From: Schizophyllum amplum
Lineage: Eukaryota > Basidiomycota > Agaricomycetes > Agaricales > Schizophyllaceae
DNA length: 64,000 nucleotides
Direction of reading: 5' to 3'
NCBI GenBank assembly: GCA_007026445.1
Contig: VDMD01000001.1
Coordinates: forward strand, 2,356,001 to 2,420,000
The number at the start of each line of letters is the position of its first letter. Position 1 is the first letter of the stretch. The position numbers and the translations under genes were made by a program. Below are positions 24,401 to 35,550 of the stretch, piece after piece. The notes beneath the pieces were generated by a model that saw nothing but the letters and a program-made list of their open reading frames with translations, searched no databases and had not been told where the DNA came from.

Positions 24401-26179
24401 TGTCCACTTCGCCTGAGCCGCGTCCCCCTTCACGCATGCGCGCGTCGCCTAGCCAGGGTATGGCTACCTCCTCGCCACCTCTCTCGCCGAGGCCGCCTTC
24501 ACGGCCTGCTACGCCCAAAGAGACCTCGCGTCTTGCGACTCCGAAGCATCTTTCGCGCCCTTCTACACCGAAGGAGGCCTCGAGGCCCGCGTCGCCGAGA
24601 CCGCCTTCGCGTTCTGGCACGCCGAAGCATGCTTCACGGCCTAGCACACCGAAGCAGGTCGAAGCGCCGTCAGAATCGGATGTTGAGCAGCCTTCAGCGT
24701 CGTACCCATCCGCGCGTCAAGGAACGCCAGACCATCTATCTGTAGATGTCTCCGATGCTCTACTTCCACCGTCGACACCAGCAAATAATAGCGGCATTCC
24801 CTCGAAGCATCCGGAAACGCCCATGGCCGACAGTCCACAGGAGATGCGTCCGAATTGGTCATCTATTGCTACTCCCAGACCCCCCGGCGCTTGGATGGCG
24901 ACACCTGCACCCGCCCGACGGAGTCGTGCGAACTCCTTACCGGCACAGGCGGATCCGGACGAGAGCAGCAAATCTTCGATGGGGCTGGCTACGCCTACGG
25001 CATCGTTGGGTCGAGCATCATCTGTCATTTTCCAGACACCTGCCCCTCCTGGCGCGTACATCCCAACTCCAGCGGCCAGGAAGAGCATCCTCAGGGTTCG
25101 CTTCGATCAGGTCGCCTCGTCTGCGAATGGAACGGACGTCGCGGCAGGGGAGTCTTTCGAGCATACCTCGGGGTTGGACATGCACAAATCGGAGGACACA
25201 ATGCTCGCATCCACATCACCTCCACGTAGTCCTGGACAGCCCAGGATACGTGTGTTGGACGCCTTTGGGCGACCGCAGACGTCGAACAAAGGAGGTGAAA
25301 CCGCATTGTCGCCGCGGAAAACGCCAGTGCGCATCGTAGATGCGACGGGACAAGAAATCGAGGAGCCCTCGGTGCAGTATTCGCAGACGGAGGATGAAGA
25401 TGAGGAGCCTCGCACCCACAACGACGCCCTCAAGCGCGTCCGTCACGACGTTCAAAGTCTGCATCAGCAGTTTCACGACATGGAAGTCAAGTAAGTGCTT
25501 GAAATTCGATTTGTTGTTAGAGGTCACCTAATATCCTCAACAGGCGTGAAGAGTCATCCGAAGACTTGCAACGTCTTCGTCACCTTGAGCAGGTGTCGAG
25601 GGAATCCCGCGAGAAGCGCGACCGGCTCGCTCAGGATCTCCAAAGCCGGGAGTTGGACTTCAAGGCGAAGTTCGCTCAGCAGCGCGATAGCATGGAGAAG
25701 AGCCGTTTGACGGTACGCAATGGCCACTGCTCCTACAAACCTTGGTTGTAATTCTGTCTCTAGATGGCGTCCACCCCTCTGTCAAGACCGTCCCTGTGGA
25801 CACCGAAGGTTTGGATGTCCTTACTCGCATTGCAGCTCTTTGTAGCCGTCTTCATCTACAAGTATTCATCTATCTTTCTCGTAAACCTGGCCCAGCTGAC
25901 CGCGTTCAAAGATACATGCATATGCGCGCGGAGGAGCTTTTCCTGACCACCTATTACGACACCTTCTACGGCGACCTCTACATATCTGACACGCCCAACT
26001 CCGCTCGCTACGCGATACCCTCCCGCGTGTCTTGGTTTCACCAGCAGCATCAAGACGGCTGGATGTCCTACATATCCAACTTCTGGCAGTATCTATGCCT
26101 CTTCATAATGGACGTACAGTCCCATGTGCGAGATAGGTGGCTTCGGCGGGAGCCCTCTCTCTCGTGGTCGCCTACGTGA
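21403..26179 (+). CDS. Large Ser/Pro-rich coiled-coil protein with C-terminal membrane segment
   Basis: Predicted 1,409 residues from twelve exons: 21403-21916, 21962-22057, 22111-22227, 22274-22354, 22404-22547, 22597-22635, 22685-22936, 22988-24013, 24065-25490, 25544-25712, 25764-25861 and 25912-26179. The sum is exactly in frame. Most of the protein is low-complexity Ser/Pro with many SP and TP dipeptides, suitable for CDK or MAPK phosphorylation. About residues 890-960 contain repeated SRPxTPK-like units. A charged heptad region (FHDMEVKREESSEDLQRLR onward) follows. A hydrophobic segment (VWMSLLALQLFVAVFIYKY) and a conserved-looking Trp-rich tail end the protein. I do not recognise the family. 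The layout would suit a nuclear-envelope or spindle-pole anchor, which is inference only. The first ATG could be another in-frame codon. Confidence 0.75.
24510..24663 (+). repeat. Imperfect tandem coding repeat, SRPxTPK units
   Basis: Within the large Ser/Pro-rich gene, 24-30-nt units encode recurring peptides such as SRPATPKE, SRLATPKH, SRPSTPKE, SRPASPR, SRSGTPKH and SRPSTPKQ. Each unit carries one TPK or SPR, the minimal CDK target. The DNA units are diverged, so the array is old or under selection at the protein level. Confidence 0.7.
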
Positions 26180-26402
26180 CCGGACGGTCTTGATTTACTT
26201 TCTCTGGGGACGTTGGTTACCCACATTTTCCATGTCCATTATTATGCTATACCACCCAATCCACGCACGATCCTGTAGCTTTATGTTGTACCATGATTTT
26301 CTTATGATTAACGCGACATTCTTTGCAGATTACCGGCGTACCATTCGAGTGGCAAAGGGTACGGTATTTGCCGATGCATGTCGAACAATACACGTGATGA
26401 CA

Positions 26403-26421
26403 TGAGTCACTTAATGAGTCA
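26403..26421. promoter_or_regulatory. Paired TGAGTCA sites
   Basis: Two copies of the palindromic core TGAGTCA, 12 bp apart start to start. The core is the Gcn4/AP-1-type bZIP binding site. They lie about 680 bp upstream of the secreted-protein ATG. Function is not shown. Confidence 0.35.
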
Positions 26422-26901
26422 CTATCATCCCACTTTCATCCCTCCTCTGCCCCTCCTTACCCAGAGCTTAAGGTTCGGGTCGACTTTGTCGTGATCTGTC
26501 TGCCTTGGCCTGTAATACGCGCTGGCGGCTGTTGTCATGTCGAGCTGGGGAGCAGACAGGCGTGGAATCCTTGATTGATGTCACGTCCGTGTGATGATGT
26601 TCAACTTGTTCTCGTGCCCTGCCCCTGACGATTCAAGGTGTACCGCAAGGTACCGCATCGCCTTCCTACTTGCTGAGCTTTATTGCTCTGACTGCCCCGC
26701 TCTTCGGCCCCAAGTAGCAGGTTTTCTGTGGACGACTTGTTCCAGTGCGTGGTGGGAAGATATCTCTTGGCATTTGCCTCGGAGCAGACCCGGACGGTTA
26801 CCGAACCCGACACCTTGGAACAGAGGATCCCTTTTGACGGAAGATGATTGTTGCCATCGCCGTCAAGCTGACCGGCGTGACCATGCCGCCGGCCCCGCGC
26901 G

Positions 26902-26909
26902 TATATAAG
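26902..26909 (+). promoter_or_regulatory. TATA box of the secreted-protein gene
   Basis: TATATAAG, about 185 bp before the ATG at 27094, following a GC-rich stretch. The CT-rich segment between them fits a transcribed leader. Confidence 0.6.
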
Positions 26910-27093
26910 GCAGCGAGCAACATGCCGTTTCTTCACCCAGTGTCACTTACTCGTCTTGACGACGACCCGCATTCTTTTCTGTCCCACTCTTTGTGATCTT
27001 TCGCCTTCCTCACATTCACGTCGCAGCTAGTCTGTCGCTTGCTCATTCGTTCAACACCAACCAAGTCTCTTTTGCTCAACTCAACTTTTCATA

Positions 27094-27960
27094 ATGGCTC
27101 GCTTCTCGTTCTTTGCTCTCCTCGCTCTGGCCGCCTTCGGTGCCGCAGCCCCCGTTGCACGTCGCGCATCCGACGACGACTCCTGCTCTTCGTCCTCCAG
27201 TACGAAGTCGTCGAAGGGCAGCTCCGCCTCCTCCAGCGCGGCAGCTCAGTCCACGGCACAGTCCGCTGCATCTACGGGCAGCTTCACGCTCCTGGAGTAC
27301 GTCTATAAGCTTCGCAGAACGTACATTGGCTGATGTACGTCCATAGCTATGCCGACTTCCAGATTTCCGATGGCGTGGCTGGCGACGCGGAGGCGGAAGC
27401 GAACGCGGTCTTCGTTGATCCGTTCGCTAACGTTGACCTGGCTACCATTGACGACCAGACCGTGGTGTGTATAATGTCGTCATCCGCCCAGTGCTCCCGC
27501 TCATGTTCTTCCAGGACGACATCCAGACCATGCGCGAGGCGGCTGAGGATGCCGAGACCGATCAATTCAACCCGGAGATCGAGTCTGCCAGCGGTGACGA
27601 TGGTGCGTTTCATAGTGTATGTGGTCGGATGCAGCTAACTCTGTTGTAGCCGATGCCCTCCAGGTCGGTAAGATCAAGAACAAGGTCTTGAAGCTCACCG
27701 GCGAGACGATGGTGCTCAAGATCAAGGTGCGCCTCGTTCTTCTAGTCGTATATATCGAGCGCTAACCATGTACATCAGATTGCCCAGGCGGAGGCTGCTG
27801 GCGATGATACATCAGACCTCGAGAGCAAGCTTGCTGAGGAGCAGTACGTCTCATCAACATCTGTGAAGGTTGATCTGACCTTTCTTGCAGGAAGAAGCTT
27901 GACACGAACATTGCGACGGACCAGAAGTCGGCAGGTGCTACTTCACAGTCAGTGGTTTAG
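27094..27960 (+). CDS. Small secreted protein
   Basis: Predicted 206 residues from six exons: 27094-27296, 27347-27464, 27515-27602, 27650-27726, 27779-27843 and 27891-27960, all in phase. A typical signal peptide (MARFSFFALLALAAFGAAA) is followed by a dibasic Arg-Arg that could be a Kex2-type site, then a Ser-rich spacer. The mature part is acidic, with DPFANVDLATIDDQTV and VGKIKNKVLKLTGETMVLK. It looks like the small secreted proteins widespread in wood-decay and mycorrhizal fungi, whose function is generally unknown. A strong TATA box and CT-rich leader suggest high expression. Confidence 0.85.
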
Positions 27961-28429
27961 GACCCCGTCACCCTTGGGTCCTACGTGGGCCACGGTGCTC
28001 ACGGGCAGTATTAGTTGTGGATATTTGGGTCAACTCATTCTTTGCCTCTTGTTTGTTTGAGGTGCGAGCCGAGACGCAAGATTGAGAGCAACTCTGGAGC
28101 AACCTTCCTTTCATATCTGATGAGTCCAATGCTGAGTCTTAAGTCGCGTCGCGTCGCGTCGCATCCCGCATATTTGTTCGTAGATGTCGTTGAGCGCTTG
28201 AGTTGTCTTAGTCTATCGATGTCGGTCAACTGCCTCCACAATGCTGGAATACTTAACTAATAGTATGCGATCCAGTACTTGCTTGATCCGTCGGTAGTAT
28301 GTGTTGATAGAACTCATGTTTGTGTCCCATGGCAATGGTATGAACAGTCTGAGCGATACTTGTATTGGCGTGAACGTCCGTTGACATCTATCTAGAATGT
28401 AATATGTATCTATGAAGGGTATACGATGT
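27961..28429. other. Convergent intergenic region
   Basis: This spacer lies between the 3' ends of the secreted-protein gene and the alcohol dehydrogenase. The only structure seen is a short GTCGC tandem repeat at about 28142-28161. Confidence 0.5.
28142..28161. repeat. Short GTCGC tandem repeat
   Basis: About four contiguous GTCGC pentamers in the spacer downstream of the secreted-protein gene. It is a minor microsatellite. Confidence 0.6.
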
Positions 28430-29688
28430 CTAATCAGTGGCCACCAGCACGGCCCTATACCTCATCTTGCCCTGCTCTATTCTCTCCATAGCTTGCGCAA
28501 TGCCATCCTCCGTCATCGGGAATGTCTCCACTACAGGCTTGATGCCGTGCTGAGCAACGTGCGCGAGCATCTTGGGGAAGACTTGGCGAGGGGCCACAGT
28601 CGATCCTTGCAGCGTCAACCCCTTAAGGTTGATGGGCAGAGCGGGGAGGTCGACGAAGTTGCCGAGCTCCACCGTCAGCGGGAAGATCTTGCCCTTCGGC
28701 GCCATGGACGGCATGTACCTGTGGTGGTTCATTTTCGTAAGCGAACACGAGAACGCGATGGAACACAAGATATTACGAACAGATTCCAGTTCGTCTGACC
28801 GCTACCGGTGACGAGCAGGCAGTTGATGTTGCGCTTGAGGTTCAGCGCCGTCAGACCCTTGACGGCGTGGAACTCGGTTGCGCCCATCGCCATGGCCTCC
28901 TCGCGCTTGTCATCCGTGCTGCTGAAAACGACGACCTCGCATCCCATCTTCGCGCTGCATTTCCAGGTCAGCGAGGGCCTTCGCTTCAAGACGACGTACT
29001 CACGCGAATTGAATCGCCAAATGGCCCAAGCCACCGACGCCAATGATGCCGACTCGGTCAGTGGGCTTTACGCCATATCGCGCGAGCGCCTCAAAGACTG
29101 TCGCACCGCCGCACATTAAAGGTCCCGCGTGCAGAAGTTCGACAGCGTCGGGGATCTTGAACAGGAACGATTCACGAATGACGGCGTGCGAGGCCAAGGA
29201 GCCCGTGTCCAGGCTTTTCTGGCCATAGAAATCACCGTCGGCACAATACATCTGTCATGATCGATGAGTTAGGAATACGCCGTCAAAACGAAGAGCGTAC
29301 ATCTTCGCCTTCATAGCACATGTCGCAGTGAGCGCACGTGTCGCGCACGAATCTGTGGAGGTGTTGGAAAGAACCTTATGTGGCGTCCGTAGGCGAACTC
29401 ACCCCCAGCCTACGCGGTCGCCTCTGCAATCAGGTCAGCCAACGTCGAATGCATGGTAAAGAGAACGTACACTTTCAAGTTGGAGCATGCAGGACCGACA
29501 GAAGAGACGACGCCGACACCCTCGTGTCCGAGCACCATGTCGCGATGCTTGAAGTGGACGTCCGAATAGCAGAGTCCCGAGTGGGTGATTTTGACCACTA
29601 CGTCATCTGCCTTGACCTGGCGGCTCGCAGTACTTTTGTAGATACGCCCGTTGGGGGAGCCCTTGAACACAGTATAGTCAATGGACAT
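28430..29688 (-). CDS. Zinc-dependent alcohol dehydrogenase (MDR family)
   Basis: Predicted 333 residues. Exons in reading order are 29688-29471, 29423-29403, 29352-29301, 29251-29004, 28954-28781 and 28718-28430. The catalytic zinc site is seen as HSGLCYSDVH, VLGHEGVGVV and PLMCGGATVFEAL. The structural zinc knuckle CAHCDMCYEGEDMYC keeps the C-x2-C-x2-C-x7-C spacing. The cofactor site is GIIGVGGLGHLAIQFA. This is the Adh6/cinnamyl-alcohol-dehydrogenase-like branch, which usually reduces aldehydes with NADPH. In wood-rotting fungi such enzymes act on aromatic aldehydes, but the substrate here is inferred. The 21-nt second exon and the GTTCGT donor of the last intron are unusual but required by frame and motif. 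Confidence 0.92.
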
Positions 29689-30254
29689 GATGAATGTGGA
29701 GGGAAGAGGGAGTGATGAGTTGGCGATTGTGGGAGAGAAGCAGCTAAACCCCTTATATATACGCACGAGAAAACTTCCTTGTGCTTCATGTGCGTGGCTG
29801 TCGTCTGTTGGTCAGGGTCCCGGCTGTTCGTCACAGTGTCCCGATCGGCGGCGGTTGCCTAAGGCGGCGGACTGCGCCTCCAACACCCGAGGCGCACGCA
29901 CGCACTTGGTCACCGCCGCCCTCGATACACCCGGCGCATTTTTCCTGAGTCTCGCGGTCGCTATAAGGGTGATCCGTTTCCGCGCGCAGCGTAAGCCACC
30001 GGCAAAGTGACGTTTACCGGTACCGGTCGCCCGAGGTTCATGAACTCCATGGCATGCTGACGGCTGCTGGGAAGCTGGGTCAGCTTGGTGAGCAAGGTCT
30101 GCGCAAGAGGGTCTTACTTACTTAGCGGGCGAGGATCAACTTAAATCATGTCACGATTCGTCACCGGCTCAAGCATGCGTGACTCAACCAAATTGGCGAA
30201 CACGTGATGCGGACTTTTGGCGGCAATCGCCGGCCATTCGTTCGACTTGCCACG
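29689..30254. promoter_or_regulatory. Divergent promoter of ADH and PPT1 genes
   Basis: A 566-bp region between divergent genes. On the ADH side, TATATATAAGG (reverse strand, 29750-29760) lies about 65 bp before its ATG. No coding sequence was recognised. Confidence 0.6.
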
Positions 30255-31447
30255 ATGAGGGTCGCAATCCCCTTGTTTCTCACATTGGGCATTAGCCTGC
30301 GCTATGCGGTCGCACTTCCGACGGACAGCCCGCGTCCGTTGGTTCTATGGCACGGACTTGGTAGGTGTAGACGTTGTATACATTGGACAATAACAGGCTG
30401 ACGTGGCGCGTTCCTGCGCGTATAAAGGCGACTCGCACTCGTCGCCTGGCATGCTAGAATTTCAAGACATGATCAAGGATATACATCCAGGCATTTTCAT
30501 TCACTCTATATGGATAGAAGATGCGCTTGACAAGGACCGGGAGGCTAGCTTCGTACGCACGCACCTTCCACCTCAGCACATGTCTCATCCGTGATTCAGT
30601 ATGGCAACGTCAATACCCAACTGGAATTCGTTGCGGACGAGCTAGCTTCCATTCCGGAACTCCAAGGCGGGTTCGATGCCATAGGATTTTCTCAAGGTGA
30701 CTTGTCTGACAAGCGTCCGTTAGCTTCACTCTTTCTAACGAAACCAAACAGGCGGGCAGTTTCTACGAGCATATATCGAGCGTTACAATCAGCCCCCCAT
30801 GCACAATCTGATCACGTTTGGCTCGCAACATCTCGGCATAGCCGATATACCGGAGTGCAGTAAATACGATATACTCTGCAAAACGGCACGTCGCATCGTT
30901 TTGGGCGCCGTTTACGGCGACTGGGCTCAGGAGAATCTCATTCAGGTAGCTCGAGTATTGCAGTGCTGTACCATATTGACTTTGGGCGCAGGCTCAGTAC
31001 TTCCGGAATCCTACGCGATACGAGGAATATCTCGTCGCCAACAGGTTTCTGCCCGATATCAACAACGAAGTTCCGGGGCAGCGCAATGCCACATACAAGG
31101 ACAACCTTACCTCCCTCAACAGCCTCGTTCTCGTTATTTTCGCCAAAGACAAGACCGTCGTGCCTAAAGAGAGCGCGTGGTTTGGGTACGAGGAACTGTC
31201 GAGCGGCAATTTCGCCGGCCCTACACAGAGCGCGGACGACTCACAGCATGCGCTTGCCTCCACGCCCCTAATGGGCAAGACCATTATACCCATGCGACAG
31301 CAACCGATATATACAGAAGATTGGATAGGGCTGAAGGAGCTCGACGAGGCAGGTAGGATCGTTCTTGGCGTGTGCGATGGCGAGCATATGCAGCTCAATG
31401 GATGCTGGAAGGAATATGTGGAGAAGTACGTCGGCACTCCAACGTAG
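30255..31447 (+). CDS. PPT1: Palmitoyl-protein thioesterase 1
   Basis: Predicted 325-residue lysosomal/vacuolar hydrolase that removes thioester-linked fatty acids from S-acylated proteins. Exons are 30255-30360, 30428-30552, 30600-30696, 30752-30945 and 30992-31447. A signal peptide covers about residues 1-20. The start of the fold is PLVLWHGLGDS. The nucleophile serine lies in IGFSQGGQFLRAY, the Asp in FAKDKTVVPKES, and the His in CDGEHMQL. NLITFGSQHLGI is also a family block. Length and order match animal and fungal PPT1. The ATG at 30255 was preferred over an upstream one at 30204 because it starts the signal peptide directly. Confidence 0.95.
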
Positions 31448-32217
31448 GGCGATCGGCAGGCGCTTGCGCTGTGGACTCGCGTGCATCCGTGTACAACAAT
31501 CAACGAGTCTCGATACGACAGTCTCATGTATTTGCATCAGATATGAAGGCAAGTGAACCAAGCCGACTCAAGAATCGACAAGCCTGTGGCATTCGGTTGA
31601 AGGGGTAACGTTCATTTCGCGGCGAGTACATCATCAACTTGCCCTCTATGCCTATCCTTGACCAGGCTGCATACGGTGAAACGCTGACGTGAGACCAGCG
31701 TGAGACGGACCATCAATATGGCCCGTCCTCAACCTGTCAGTACTTCAGTGCTCAGCGCTCACCTTCGACCCTTGGTCAAATTCAACGTGGCGTGGTTCGA
31801 CTTCCACTGTGTCACGTGCAGTGGGCGCCAAGGAACGCGCCTGGAAGCTGGTCTCTTCCGGTCGCGCTCGCACAATGATGCCACCTATCTCATTCCAGGT
31901 CTGTTATATATCGTCACACTGCGTTCGACGCCATGAGGTCTTCATTGGCCGCGTCCCTTTCGTCCGCACTCGTTTATAAGCAGCTTCTGGCCTTTCATCC
32001 TCATGCGGTAAAGGCCCAAAATCGGCGCCCCCAAGGCTCCGCCTTATGGCGAGCATGCGATTGTCCCTGGTCTTCCCCAGCTCTCGTTTCTGCACCCGAC
32101 GCCGCTGTGCAGGTAATATACGTGCCCTTGGACTCAACCTCGACCCCGTCTTAGACGTTCCGAGCCCCTCTTCGTATAAAAAGCCCTTCGCTATCTCGTC
32201 CCAGCCCACTTACCGAC
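31448..32217. other. Intergenic region with DUF6593 promoter
   Basis: No gene was recognised. TATAAAA at 32175-32181 lies about 40 bp before the ATG at 32218 and is a likely core promoter. Confidence 0.55.
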
Positions 32218-32913
32218 ATGCGACTGTATATGACCCGACGCTCTTCGATGCACTCCATCTACTCTGACTCAGAGGGACGCGCACTGTACAAGGTGCAGAC
32301 GCCGTTCACCCTTGCGAAGGGTCGGCGATGGGACATCAGTCGCGTGCGGGACGCAGCCACAGACTCAATCCACCAACTCAATTCGCCTTACACATCATCC
32401 TCAAGCGCCTACGAATCCCTGGCGCAGATTCATTGGCGCAAGGACACTGTCACGTTGTTCTTCGGTGAACAGCGTATAACTGCAGATGATTTTTTCCAGC
32501 GAGGAGGAGTATATGGCCGGTGCGCGCCACCACCTGCATGCAAATGGAACACGTTGACTGATGGTCTCATCATCGCAGGAATCGGACTTTCACAGGACCT
32601 GATGGCCAGGGGTACAAGTGGATCTTGGGCACAATACACCCACAAGTGTGTTGCAAGCCTGCTCTAGAGCCGCGCCCAGCTCTAACAATCGTGTCAGCTA
32701 GTACGCAACGATGAGCATCAGACGCCGGTCGCCAAATTCCACCGAGAGCATCACAGGATGCCATTTATTAAACATCGATTAGCGTTCCTCGACATCTATC
32801 CGCCGGGGGAGGATATTGTCGATTTCGTTTTCATCACCTTTCTGTACATACAGAAGGTGCGGCAGGATCAGTTGGGCGTACTTCGCGGCCGAAGTGACGA
32901 CGATCTCGAATAG
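32218..32913 (+). CDS. DUF6593-family protein
   Basis: Predicted 194 residues from exons 32218-32519, 32579-32645 and 32698-32913. The two introns change frame, so the gene is not visible as one ORF. Family blocks seen are DSEGRALYKVQTPF, ESLAQIHWRKDTVTLFFG, RTFTGPDGQGYKWILG, VRNDEHQTPVAKFHRE and LDIYPPGEDIVDFVFITFLY. This order is that of the DUF6593 domain, which is abundant in Agaricomycetes and has no known biochemical role. It has neither a signal peptide nor a clear membrane anchor. The first donor is GTGCGC and the second GTGTGT. Confidence 0.82.
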
Positions 32914-33345
32914 CAGGAATCATAACCAAAATGATCTATGTAAGGACTCAGTACTCAAATCTGGCACTGTATCACTAGTCATCCGAACTGTACACCACCA
33001 CGCACGCTCGTCATAGAAACCTATCAGCCCATGCATCTATTCCCAGGCCACACTTAATGATATGGCCACAGAGTCTTCACGTTAAAGAGGAAGGCGGCTG
33101 ACCTGAAGTTGCTACAGAGTTGCTAAAGGGCGCATGCTCCATTCTTTTCATCTCATTCCTCATCTAGTCTCATGTCACTTCACCCCCTTTATTGTGTCCC
33201 ATTTGACCCCTGGACTCACCCTGCCTGCCTGCTGTAGTCTGGGAACCTCGACGCCGATCTAGCCAGCACCAACCCGCCCGAGAAACTTCAACTGTCACAG
33301 TAGTCACAGTAACGTCGCATCTTACTTCCCGCCGCCACTTCGACC
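32914..33345. other. Intergenic region
   Basis: No gene was recognised. The end is probably the promoter of the thiamine gene, and no clear TPP riboswitch fold was found by eye. Confidence 0.4.
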
Positions 33346-35415
33346 ATGACTTCACACCCTGGAGTACTCACAATAGCCGGTTCAGACTCAGGTGGAGGCG
33401 CAGGAATACAGGCAAGTTGATTGTGATGTTAAATCCAGCAGGGTACTGAAAGATGAATCCCAGGCGGATCTCAAAACCATCGCGGCTTTGGGGTGCTATG
33501 GCTCGTCCGCCATCACGGCGCTTACAGCGCAGAATACGCGCGGAGTACAAGGGGTTCATCCTGTTCCAGTGAAATTTGTGGAGAGCCAGGTTGGTTGGTT
33601 CTATGTATACACTCGCAGCAACGCTCATGACGTTGGGGTCATCGTCAGATTCACGTCGTGCTCGCGGACATCGACGCCAAAGCCATTAAGACCGGCATGC
33701 TTTACGACGCACAGATTGCAAGCGCTGTTGTGCGCACGCTCAAAGCGCACTACAGGGAAGCGCCGATGCCTGCGCTCATCTGCGATCCTGTCTGCGTTTC
33801 GACCTCGGGACATACTCTGTTGCGGCAGGACGCGGTCGACACGATTGTCGACGAACTCTTCCCCATCGCGGCACTGATCACCCCGAATAAGCAGGAGGCG
33901 GAACTACTGCTCGCACGGCGCGGCTACCCCGCTGAAATCAAGAGTCTGCACGACATGCTCGTCGCTGCGGATGCACTCATGGGACTCGGATCGCGTGCTG
34001 TCCTCTTGAAGGGAGGTCACATCACGGCAACGCTGGACGACATTGCACAGTTTGCTTCAGCGCATCCGGAAGTGAAGCGCGTACCGCAGGGCGTGTTCGG
34101 AGAGAACATGGAAATCTTGCAACTTAGCGGAGATACGACGAAGATCGAGGAGCTCGTCGTCGACATCCTATACCAAACGTCTGGTGCAACGATGTTCTAT
34201 CGCCCTCGCATTGACTCTCAAAATACTCACGGGACGGGTTGCACGCTCAGCTCTGCGCTGGCGTCTTTCGTTGCTCAGGGATACGACCGTAAGCTTTTAT
34301 GCTCCTTGTTGTTCATGCTTGACGGAAAATCTTCTAGTCGTTGAGGCCACACGCAAAGCGACAGAATACACCCATTTCGGTATACAGGCAGCCTACCCCG
34401 TAGGCGGCGGGCACGGCCCTCTCGATCATCTGCACGGACTGCGTCCCGCGTGCATTCCAGCGTAAGCCTTTCTGCATTGTGAATATACCCGAAGCTCAGC
34501 TATACACTCAGACGCACGCCGACCAATAAGCATCCTTTCACCCGGCTTCTCATCCAGCAGAGCGCGTCTACATGGAAAGCCTACGTAGAGCATCCGTTTG
34601 TCGTGGAGCTTGGCAAGGGAACACTAGCGAAGGATAAATTCGTGCATTTTATCAAGTATGTTTTCTCGTCGCCTGATTTCTGTGTCTCACACCGATTAGA
34701 CAGGATTACCACTACCTCAAATATTACGCGCGGGCCTACGCGCAAGTCTCGAAGTTCTGCTGGTCATGTTGTTGCTGACACGTTCACCACAGTCTTCTTG
34801 CGGCGAAGGCGACTACCTTTGGAGGCGTAGATCGCGCCGTTCAAACCATTCTGAACGTTCTACGCGAGATCAATACGCACAAAGCATTCTGCGGTAAATT
34901 CGGCGTCACCGAAGAGGAACTCGAGAGCACCCCGGAAGCAAGCGCGACCACTGCGTATGGATGCTATCTGATCGAGACCGGCTTGCAAGGTTTGCATATA
35001 AGAGCGCAGTGGTTCGTGCAAATGCTAATTCGTGATCCACGCAGGCGATAGCATGAAGCTCACCATGGCGCTCCTAGCGTGTCTTCTAGGCTACGGCGAG
35101 GTCGGCCTCTGGCTGAAGCGCCACGCGTCCGCGCCTGATGGATGGGTCGTGCTGGAGGGGAACACCTACTTACAGTGGATAGAAGACTACTCGGGGGAGA
35201 ACTACCAGAGCGCGGTGAAGCTGGGCCTAGGTGCGCACCTCGTCCTGTCGATTTCGTGTGATCTTCGTAACCTTGCGCCCTAAGATGTCATTGAATCACG
35301 GGCAGCGGAAGACCCTCCGTCGCCCGCGCGCTTCGCTGAGTGGGCAGGTGTGTGGCAGAAGTGCACGCAGTTGGAGAAGGGCTTCTGGGACATGGCGATG
35401 AATCTATCGCCTTGA
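33346..35415 (+). CDS. THI20: HMP/HMP-phosphate kinase fused to TenA domain (THI20 type)
   Basis: Predicted 555-residue thiamine-pathway enzyme. The N-terminal half phosphorylates hydroxymethylpyrimidine twice, and the C-terminal TenA-like half hydrolyses thiamine breakdown products. Exons are 33346-33411, 33464-33589, 33649-34288, 34338-34461, 34512-34655, 34700-34753, 34793-34989, 35045-35230 and 35285-35415. Kinase motifs are [30 protein letters not shown] and [16 protein letters not shown]. TenA motifs are [33 protein letters not shown] and [10 protein letters not shown] with the active-site Cys. The first intron starts with GCAAGT, so it is a GC-AG intron. It is convergent with NTH1, 135 bp away. 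Confidence 0.95.
33412..33463 (+). other. GC-AG intron in THI20
   Basis: The donor is GCAAGT and the acceptor ATCCCAG, 52 nt in all. This splice restores the invariant GAGIQADLKT block of HMP kinases. No GT donor nearby gives that frame. Confidence 0.85.
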
Positions 35416-35550
35416 AGCCTGAAGGACATGCGCGAAGAGTGGCAGGATATATTATGATGTAAATATATGTTGTAGATCCAATATGTTGTATCTGTATTAC
35501 CGGGCGCGTAGAATATTCAGACGTAATGTCCTTCCGAATGAGGCTCCAGT

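Larger units (their letters stand above)
26180..27093. promoter_or_regulatory. Long promoter region of the secreted-protein gene
   Basis: No gene was recognised in 914 bp. The region has two TGAGTCA motifs at 26403 and 26415, a TATA box at 26902-26909, and a CT-rich leader of about 150 bases before the ATG at 27094. Confidence 0.6.
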
